From Adiantum capillus-veneris (Eukaryota > Streptophyta > Polypodiopsida > Polypodiales > Pteridaceae), in NCBI GenBank assembly GCA_014529385.2, contig CM043944.1, positions 88,188,384-88,252,383 on the forward strand: a stretch of 64,000 bases of DNA, read 5' to 3'. Below are positions 56,139 through 64,000 of this stretch, piece after piece. The translations under genes were made by a program, and so were the position numbers. The notes below the pieces were generated by a model. The model was not told where the DNA came from and ran no database searches. It saw only the letters and a list, made by a program, of their open reading frames with translations. How positions within the stretch are numbered: the first letter of the stretch is position 1; each line of letters begins with the position of its first letter.

Positions 56139-57535
56139 CCAATCTACAAAATGTATCTATCTTGTAGCTCTCATTTGTCAGAGGTTGTGTAGATTTGAAA
56201 CATGTGATGTGATGCCTCAAGGCTCCCAACTTTCTTGAGGTAATTGTACACTCCCTCCTAATTAATGAAGTGCATCTACTCACAATTGTATGGCAAAAAA
56301 ACAAAAAAGAGAGTGTGAAATCTTACTAAAATAGATCTATGTTTTTCTTCTCAGAACACACAATGGCATTGGTGAGTATTAAAAATATTAGCGAATCAAA
56401 AATTACACGCCCTAGCCATGCTCCATACAAGCCATGGCATCACTAAACCATCATATACATCGGTTGATAGGAGAGCCACCCCAAGACATTTAAAAGGATC
56501 CCATATATAAGCAAACATTGACTAAACAGGGAGCCACCCTCGATAGCGTAAAAGAATGTCATCATCTTGCATGGATGTTAGCAATGGCTAACACAGGCTA
56601 CATCAAATATGCATCAAGCGGGAGATATGCTATGGTTGTGCATAATATTTCCAACTCACCTTGTATAAGTCTTGGGCTCACTTGGAGTTCCAAAGTTGTA
56701 TATGCTAGATAGAGGGCTCAAGCTTAAACCCATAGTAGAAGGGATTGTGCTAAAATCCTTTAAAAGGAAGCCTTTACGCAAGGAAGCTTCATTCTTGAGT
56801 ATCCACTCTTGAGGATCCACTTTTGAGAGCTCCCTCTCTCTTGAGTGTTCACTCTATGGCCTAGCCTTGAGCTTAATGTCGATGCTTGAGAGGCTAGTAC
56901 TAATTATTGTAATTAGAGTAAGGTCTTCTTGATTAATCTAATCCCTATTTTCTCATTAGTGTACTTCTTCTCTACATTTCATTATGTCATGAAGTAGTAT
57001 TACACTCTCAGTATTCTAGATTTGAGAGAGGTATGTACTTCTTGCTATTAACCACTCCTATTCTTCCATAAGCATTCGATTTGTGATATTTAGCATCATT
57101 AATTAGGTTGATTAAGTTGGGTCTTAATCTTGTAACAAGTGTGTGTGCCCTATTGTTTGCTTGTGTGTAGATAGGTTTTATGAAACTCTAGCACCATTCA
57201 CTTCGTGTGTGTAGCTATTGATGAAGTGCCGTGATTGACGTGTGGTGATTGGAGAGGCCAACACCAATGTGATTAGTGCATGCTTATCACTAGTGTGCTT
57301 GGGGTTTCTAGTCTATGGTAAGTTGGACTTCGGTGGACTTGATGTGGAGGAGTTGATTGATTATTGATTAGAGTAGGTTTAGAGTTAGTCTTGCCATGGC
57401 TAATCTCTACTTGCATTGGAGAGGTGATCTCTTGAGTCCTCTATTTCTATTCATCCGGTGCTCGTGCTTCCATGCCCTAGCCGGGCTGCCGATCAGTGTT
57501 TGAGTTAGACTTGTATAATTTTCTAAAAGGATTCC
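56139..57535. other. Unassigned DNA between gypsy element 2 and the chromovirus
   Basis: AT-rich, no family. TATA-like text CATATATAAGC (56502) and GGGAGCCACCC-type words occur twice (56470, 56530). Part of it may be the decayed leader or LTR of the chromovirus, but no LTR pair was found. Confidence 0.4.
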
Positions 57536-57539
57536 AAGG

Positions 57540-58860
57540 TGTGTTCATTGATGATTCCCTATGGACTTACCTCTAAAACGAGGGGATGATGACCATCAAA
57601 TTGAGCTCCAACCAGGAAGATCACCGCCTAACAAGCCTCCTTATCGATTTTCCCAAGCTCAACAAGAGGAGATCGATCATGAGGCAAGTACAAGAACAGG
57701 TTGACAAAGCGATGGTGAGGCCTAGCTCCTCTGTTTTTTGTTATCTAGTCCTTTTAGTGCAAAAGAAAGATGGTACATACTGTATGTGCGTGGACTATTG
57801 AGCACTAAACCATCTCACTATCAAAAATAGATTCCCCATGTCTTGGGTAGAAGATCTGTTTGATAAGCTACAAGGCTCTACCTACTTCAGTAGGATTGAA
57901 CTTAAAATTGGCTATCATCAAATAAGGATAGTGGATGAAAATATCCTAAAGACCGCATTTCGTACAATGTTTGGTCTTTATGAATATCTAGTCATGCCTT
58001 TTGGCTTGATCAATGCACCAACCACATTTAATCATCTAATGGAGAAAATATTTAGACCCTACCGCAAATTCACTGGAGTGTTCTTTGATGATATCATTAT
58101 CTACACTAAGTCATTGGAGGAACACAAACAACATCTCCAAGTGATTTTTCAAGCATTGAGGGAGAACAAGCCTTTTCTCAATCAAAAGAAGAGCAAATTT
58201 TTCCTTCAAGAGATTCAATATTTAGGTCATATTATCTCTCAAAATGGTGTCCGTATGGATCCATTGAAGCTAGAGGTAATAAACACATGGTCTAATCCAA
58301 GCAATCTACATGAGCTAAGAAGCTTTATTGGTATGTGTACATACTATAGACACTTCATAGCAAAATTTTCTCAAATAGCAGGACCATTACATGACTTGAC
58401 AAAGAAGAACGTTAAGTATTCATGGATTGCTAAGGAGAAAAATTCTTTTGTCAAGCTCAAAGATAAGCTTACCTCTCAACCAATCCTCATACTTTTGGAT
58501 CTCTCAAAGCCATTTGAAGTCCAATGTGATACTTGTGGTGATTGCCTTGGAGCAGTCTTGCTTCAAGAAGGGCATGCCATAGCATATAAGAGCCGACGGC
58601 TCAATACGGATGAATGGTCTTAGGCATTTATGAGAAAGAGCTTTTAGTTGTTCTACATGCACTAGACACATGGAAGCACTATTTATTGGGGACTCCATTC
58701 ATTTTACGAATAGACCATCAAAGTCTCAATTACTTCATGATGCAAACCAAGATTTTCGACAATCAAATGAGGTGGGAATTTTTTCTTTTGCAATTCAATT
58801 TTCATAGTGCTCACATTGCTGGTAAGCACAATCAAGTAGCCAATGCACTTTCATAGCAAC
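57540..58860 (+). pseudogene. pol: Chromovirus RT and RNase H
   Basis: Begins with HQIELQPGRSPPNKPPYRFS, the conserved lead-in to chromovirus RT. It shifts frame to LVLLVQKKDGTYCMCVDY, then (57838-58623) DKLQGSTYFSRIELKIGYHQ, LVMPFGLINAPTTFNHLMEK and GVFFDDIIIYTKSLEEHKQH with the catalytic FFDD, QYLGHIISQNGVRMDPLKLE and IGMCTYYRHFIAKFSQIAGP. RNase H has LGAVLLQEGHAIAYKSRRLN then, after a stop and frameshift, YEKELLVVLHALDTWKHYLL and LRIDHQSLNYF. Stops near 57801 and 58621 and frameshifts make it inactive. No gag or protease precedes it, so it is 5' truncated. Confidence 0.9.
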
Positions 58861-60060
58861 TCACAATGATATATCTTCTATGATAGATGAGTATGCTACT
58901 GACCTTGACTTTAGAGACATAATGTCAGCCCTTGCTTTGGGGAAGAAAGAGGAACCATTCACCTTGCAAGATGGTTATCTTCTCCACGGAAATATGTTGT
59001 GTGGTGTTACTCACTCCCTTCGTGAGAAAGTTATGTATGAATCTCATGCTCCTCCCTATGCAGGGCATAGAGACATTCAACCTACTCTTTGAGGAGTAGA
59101 AACGTATTTCTATTAGCCTACCATGAAAGTGGACATACAAGAGTATGTTTCAAAATGTGTGGTATGGCAAAAGAACAAGTATGATAGAGGGAAGCAACCT
59201 GGATTACTCCAACCATTGTCTATCCCAAACTCACCATAGGAGAGTATATCCATGGATTTTATCTTTGGATTACCCAAGTCTATCCATGTGGATAGGGGAA
59301 TATGGACAATAGTCAACAGGTTTAGCAAGCAAGCACACTTTATTCCTGTCAAAAAGACTATTAAGGCACACCAAATGGCAACTCTCTTCATATCACACAT
59401 TTTCAAACACCATGGATTGCCAACATCCATCGTGTCAGATAGATATCCTAGAATGACTAGTAATTTTTGGAAAGGTCTCTTTGAAAATCTAGGCCTCTTC
59501 GGCCTATCACCCACAAATGGATGGCCAAAGTGAGATAGCCAATCTTACGATACTCGATCTACTACAAACTTATGTTACCGAAGTAGATCAACGCTCACAA
59601 TGGAAAACGTACTTACCTCTTATAGAGTATGCGTACAATAATACTGTACATACTTCTACGGAAAAAGCACCTTTTGAAATCATTGAGGAAAGACCTAAAA
59701 GTCCCTTGCTACTTAAAGTACATGGGAAGATCTGCCCTGCTGATGAGTATAGCCGTGACCTACAAGACTCTTTTTAAAAGATTAAGGAGACTATATCCAT
59801 CTCTCAAAAAAGGTAAAAAGCTACTACTGACAAGCATCAAAGGGCCTTAACATTCAAAGAAAATGATTGGGTATTACTTAAGTTTCCCAAGGCTCAATTG
59901 TGGAAAACAACGGACCATCAAAAGTATTATGCTAAATTAGCAAAAAGATAATATGGTCCTTTTCAAATCTTGAAGCCAATAAATGAGATGTCTTATCAAC
60001 TCAAGTTTCCCAACCATTGGCTCATACACAATGCTTTTCATGTGAGCCTACTTAAAGCCC
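58861..60060 (+). pseudogene. Chromovirus integrase
   Basis: Fragmented frames carry the zinc region (VMYESHAPPYAGHRDIQPTL), SMDFIFGLPKSIHVDRGIWT with the first Asp, FSKQAHFIPVKKTIKAHQMA, LPTSIVSDRYPRMTSNFWKG with the second Asp (the usual SDRDP is SDRYP), GQSEIANLTILDLLQTYV with the Glu, and LPLIEYAYNNTVHTSTEKAP. After 59777, KENDWVLLKFPKAQLWKTT and QLKFPNHWLIHNAFHVSLLK form the SH3-like tail. Several stops are present. It inserts cDNA when intact. Confidence 0.88.
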
Positions 60061-60109
60061 TACAAAGGAGAGCCACCAAGTCAACCAATTATTGAAGACC
60101 CTCTCACGA

Positions 60110-60306
60110 TCAAAGACCAAGAAGAGGTGCTGCAACCCGAAGCTATCCTTTGGCATGAAGACAAGGTACTACAATATGGTAAGATTATCCAATGGTATCT
60201 TATTAAGTTCAAAAACTATCCTTTTGAAGATGCTAGATGGATGCAAGGAATACAGCTTAAGGATAGTATGAACTTTGTCAATGCTTACAATGCTACATTC
60301 GAGTAA
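60110..60306 (+). pseudogene. Chromodomain-like C-terminus of the chromovirus
   Basis: EEVLQPEAILWHEDKVLQYG then KIIQWYLIKFKNYPFEDARW ends at TAA (60304). The pattern P-.IL......-...YLVKWK.YP..-..W is the integrase-linked chromodomain that steers chromoviruses to marked chromatin. The usual W-K is F-K (KFKNYP) and the usual E-W..E is DARWMQ, so the aromatic cage is partly altered. Confidence 0.75.
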
Positions 60307-60639
60307 GCAAATGTACAAATTATTTTGAAGGACCAATGATTTTGTCTTATACGACTAGTTCCCTTTTTATTGTGCACAAATTTAAATAGTATGCATGCTT
60401 TTTTGTGATGACAACGTCTCTCAAATATCAAGTAGAATTTATCACTACCTATGGAGAATGAAATGGACGAAAGAGCAGACATGCTTGCGGTAGCTATGTC
60501 TCCCAAGCACCGAATAAATTAGTCATCCATCTTGGAATGATGTCGTAGGGTAAAAATGGATCCTCTACCCGCTAAGAAACCTTGACTAATGACTAAGGCT
60601 TTATCTCTTCTACCTCATACTCAAGAACAACTATGATTT

Positions 60640-60653
60640 CAAGAGAGAGGTAA
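60640..60653 (+). promoter_or_regulatory. Probable polypurine tract of the chromovirus
   Basis: AAGAGAGAGGTAA directly precedes TGTCATAAAATC, a plausible 3' LTR start, about 335 bp after the chromodomain stop. Confidence 0.5.
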
Positions 60654-60939
60654 TGTCATAAAATCTAATATCTAACCAACCCAAATGATTTTCTCATATT
60701 AAACTAATCATATAATGTAGGACAATAAATGAGAACAAGGGTTAGAATACATACATGTTCTTACAGATCTATCTCAACACGGGGCCAATGGTAAAGGGTT
60801 CCAAATGAGAGATGGCCTATCAAAGAGCAAGGCTAGCCAATGGAGCTTAAATACCTTAGGGTTAGCTTCATTGAAGACCACCAAAGGTTAGTGTTAAAGT
60901 CCTTTGACCTTAGGTAAGCTAGGGCTATACTTGAGATGG

Positions 60940-61145
60940 GACCCCGTGAGGTGCTTGTCATGCTTCCTGAGATTAAGGTGGTTGTCGTGCTTGTTGTCTA
61001 AGGTGCTTGAGGTGCTTGTCATGCTTGATGACTAAGATGCTTGAGGTGCGTGTCGTTCTTGTCGACTAGGGAGCTTGAGGTGCTTGTGGGAACACTACCC
61101 AAGCTTAAGGTGCTTTGTCACTCTTGCTGACTAAGGTGCTTGTGT
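60940..61145. repeat. Minisatellite, units of about 34-36 bp (GAGGTGCTTGTCATGCTT...)
   Basis: GAGGTGCTTGTC(A/G)T(G/T)CTTG then A/T-GACTAAG.TGCTT recurs about five times with variants, ending in a degenerate unit near 61140. It lies in the probable chromovirus LTR. Confidence 0.8.
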
Positions 61146-61208
61146 TCCACAAAATCAAAGTATTTTTATACAAGGGAGTGAGCCCTAAATCTAGGGGGAT
61201 GAGAGAGA

Positions 61209-61229
61209 ACACACACACACACACACACA
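61209..61229. repeat. (AC)n microsatellite
   Basis: About 21 bp of uninterrupted AC. Confidence 0.95.
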
Positions 61230-61900
61230 AGGTGAGCCCAAGCTTCAAGAGGCACAAGGACACATGTCAAGCCCCTTCCCTCATGGTGTGCCTAAAGCCT
61301 ATTGGTTAGCCTCCCAAGGGTGCCAATGATAAATTAGTTAATTTAATTAATTTTACCAAGTCCTCTCTCTCAAAGGGGAAAGGGGGACACTTGTCCCAAG
61401 CCTACCCTTGTTTCTTGATATGCCTCTTGCATTTAATTGGCTAGGCCTGGAAGGGTCCAATGAGCTTCAAGCATGAGCTACAAGGGAGGGTCGACCAAAT
61501 CAAGAAGCGGGGATACTTGGGGGGTATACGCTCCCCACACAGGGGATTTCCAATCAATGAGCAAAGAGAACCGAGCAAAGCTAATTTCCGAGCAAATATG
61601 AGAAACACCCTTAACAAATTGATGCAAGCGCAAGCTATATTGAAGAAAATAATCATGGCTTGTTGGATTCCACCATCCAACACCTCAACTCAAAAGGAAA
61701 TTACCCAACACCTATTAAAGCGTACCACACCTTTAAATAAGTCACATATTTTGTCCAAGAGTTCCCATCAAATTGTTGTTCCTTACCATACATGCTTGAG
61801 TTGTCACATTGTGGTGGCATCTCAAAGCAGTATATCCATTATATTGTAATGGAAGCTCACGAATATGCTTTATTTCTAGAGCTTGACTAAGCGCGATGGT

Positions 61901-63270
61901 AATGTTGGTATGCAATGGTAGGCATCTAATGATATGAACTAGACTTATCTAGTGATGGATGTTGTCTTGGAGATCCTCTTTGATAAATCCTGGTGAGATC
62001 TTGGAACAAACATTGCTCTATATTGGAGAAGTAGATAGAACAACCTTGTAAAACTAACAAACCTCATGATAAATAGCATAAACATGCTCCCCCTTATTAT
62101 TTTCTATGTGCCAAAGCTTTATATACTCTCTTGACAAAGTGAGAGGACCTCGCAAAAATGTGTCTCTAGTCTTTGGCACAAAGGAATAGTGCTACCATAG
62201 ATAGCTAAGGTCTCCCACTATCTCATTTCAAATTTCGTTCCTCATCAACCGAAGCTTGGCTACTCTTGAAACTCTTCCCTTGAATTAAGTGGGAAAAAAA
62301 CGTGCATACCGACCAATAGAAAGCATTGCATGTTAGAACCTTATAGAAGTGCAAATTCTTTAGGGGTTGACATGAAGGTCCTTCTTATGAGGCTAATAGG
62401 CATGCAATCCTTTTTTGCTGCAACATGTAGGCTTCTATGAGCTCTCATGCTTTCTCGTTAAATTTTTCTATGATGGCATAGATAAGTCATCCCAACAGTC
62501 ATGTTACGTTTCTACTAACAAGCTACCAAAGAAAGGAGATTCTGAAGCCCAACTAATTGCATGATTTACTCTAGTATCCAATCTTCCACATCCTTTTCAA
62601 TATTTTGACTTGCTTGAACCACCACTTTTTTTTGACAAAACTGTCAATATGAACTGGTGCACCGTTGAATGGATGGCCAAGGCCACGCCCTCTTTGAGGA
62701 ATTCCGGCTGGTATTCCTACAATGGGAATCAAGAGAGATAGGTTTTTCTCTATTTTCCTATATTTGCTTGTGGAGTTGAGCCAACATAGCGACAAAGATG
62801 AGCATAATGAACACTCCAATGCAGATTTCAATCATTACCCAATCTTGACCTGATAGCTATGTGTCCAGTAGAAAACCATTGCTCATGCAATCGATCATTG
62901 GGCAAAGAATACAATGCTAATGACGAGGGTGGAAGCAGAATGCATTGGGTAGCTAGAGATGGGGAGATGGAGCTCAAGCTTAAGCTATGCATGACAAGGA
63001 TGATGCAATGTGAAGGAGAGATGCTTCCATGGAGCAAGGGTGACCAGCGTCATCATCACACCAAAACCAAAATTCTGGACACCAAAGGATCATATACCAC
63101 ATGCCTTTCGGAGCAGATGGTCAAAGAAAGTGAGCAACTAGAAGGAGTCTAAATGGAGTAACAATATTAGTGATCAATACTTGAATGTGGAGTAATGAGA
63201 CATCACATGCTACTTGACTGCAAAGTAATGAGAGACACGCGATATTACTGCTTCCAAGTCATCCTCTACT
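61901..63270. other. Unassigned DNA
   Basis: No recognised gene. A minus frame 62571-62831 has a hydrophobic N-terminal run and a basic end (FVKKKWWFKQVKI) but no family. Plus frame 62859-63152 is unsupported. Confidence 0.4.
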
Positions 63271-63448
63271 GTGTAGCATGAGATGTGGCCACCCCCTTCC
63301 CGTGTCTGCACCATTGTGAAACGTGCCAAAACCCATCCCACATGCGCGGATCACTTGTCCCAGCATGCATCCTCCCATCCTGATCATGGAATACGCCCAT
63401 TACGTAAAAGGCTAATGGCGTATCGTGGATGTAGAGTCTCTCTCTCTC

Positions 63449-63450
<2 letters not shown>

Positions 63451-63498
<48 letters not shown>
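63451..63498. repeat. (TG)n microsatellite
   Basis: About 48 bp of uninterrupted TG. Confidence 0.97.
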
Positions 63499-63499
<1 letters not shown>

Positions 63500-63868
63500 T
63501 TCACAATGTTCAGGAAAAATGTGTCTTAGCTTAATATCGTGCGGTTTTCAATTTCAAAATTGTCGGTTGAGGGCACGGGAAAAGGAGAAATGCTGCCCCA
63601 GAATAGACAAAAATACTGTAAAAATCTTGAAAAAATAGCCTAATTTCCTCTTGAAATTAACAAGGAAATTAATTTTGTATGTTTGGAAAAATGATTTTTC
63701 CCGAACACTGCGAGTCTCTCATGACCTCATGGTCCTTGCAAGAGGCATCCGCTGACGGTAACAATTGTAGGCCATTGCTTACATTTGTATGATGCATTGT
63801 GGCTCACTTTCTCAATAGTGTGTTGTGGCTCGCTCTCTCAGTAGTGTCTGCCCTTGCAAACATGTCAA

Positions 63869-63896
63869 AACCAGTCCGCGCCGGCGCGGACTGGTT
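63869..63896. repeat. Perfect 28-bp GC-rich palindrome
   Basis: AACCAGTCCGCGCC followed immediately by its exact reverse complement, with no spacer. Confidence 0.95.
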
Positions 63897-64000
63897 CCAG
63901 CATGCATCCTCTTGATAATCGGTTGCGCAGCCTGTGCCTCTACCTACCATGCCGACTCTCATCATGTCTCTCTCTTGCTCGCGTACAAATCCCGTAGTAG

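Larger units (their letters stand above)
60654..61900 (+). mobile_element. Probable 3' LTR region of the chromovirus
   Basis: Starts TGTCATAAAATCTAATATC after the purine tract. It holds a TATTTTTATACAAGG TATA-like stretch (61159), a CA run (61209-61229) and the minisatellite at 60940. The right boundary is not defined because no second copy lies in the window, so 61900 is only an approximate limit. Confidence 0.4.
63290..63915. repeat. Two diverged copies of a 75-90 bp block
   Basis: GTGTCTGC(A/C)C, then (A)CGTGCCAAAACC or ATGTCAAAACC, then CCAGCATGCATCCTC occur in the same order at 63300-63375 and 63844-63912. The second copy has the GC-rich palindrome between the shared words. TGTGGCTC(A/G)CT.TCTCA(A/G)TAGTGT is also doubled at 63799-63848. 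Confidence 0.65.

Noticed and set aside
62571-62831. 86-codon minus frame with hydrophobic N-terminus
   Set aside because: No recognisable motif, and no supporting start or neighbour. Kept only as part of the unassigned stretch.

Overview
This is nuclear DNA of a land plant, almost all of it transposable elements and decayed gene copies. Plant LTR retrotransposons (copia, Ty3/gypsy, chromovirus), a DUF659-type hAT transposon, a MULE-like transposase gene with plant-style introns, and a cluster of dead pentatricopeptide-repeat (PPR) copies with the plant DMYAKCG / DV(V/I)S-NAL wording all point that way. The PPR style and the density of old nested elements suggest a fern or another large-genome non-flowering plant; this is inference and no species can be named. 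I see no intact host gene, rRNA, canonical tRNA or CRISPR array.

Layout, left to right. 0-2.4 kb: repeats and nested fold-back DNA. 2.45-4.93 kb (+): MULE-like transposase gene with two introns that rejoin its frame. 5.58-6.83 kb (-): lone Ty3-type gag. 7.13 kb: tRNA-derived (SINE-like) head. 8.5-10.15 kb (-): decayed coding fragments, including an intronless DEAD-box helicase fragment beside an LTR-like 3' end. 11.8-19.5 kb (-): Ty3/gypsy element 1 (gag, zinc knuckle, protease, linker), split by a 3.3-kb hAT transposon (14017-17302). 22423-28052 (-): structurally complete copia element with 260-bp LTRs and a perfect 5-bp target duplication CCAAG. 29.05-31.84 kb (-): PPR pseudogene cluster, continuing at 36927 on the far side of a 5.08-kb element (31845-36926) that has 149-bp LTRs and no recognisable gag or pol. 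38044-56138 (+): an 18.1-kb Ty3/gypsy element 2 flanked by related LTRs. 57.54-60.31 kb (+): 5'-truncated chromovirus with an integrase-terminal chromodomain-like segment. 60.65-64 kb: LTR-like, minisatellite and palindromic DNA.

The most unusual object is gypsy element 2. Its leader is interrupted by a copia LTR, primer site and gag start. Its pol has two integrase-type zinc-binding modules, and a second retropepsin-like domain follows integrase. Between integrase and the 3' LTR lie about 9 kb with extra open frames, a 1.08-kb-period coiled-coil tandem array, and a recurring 22-bp palindrome that is also present in the leader. All pol genes carry stops, frameshifts or lost catalytic residues, so every autonomous element here looks dead. 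Interruption order can be read directly: hAT inside gypsy 1, and the short-LTR element inside the PPR cluster.
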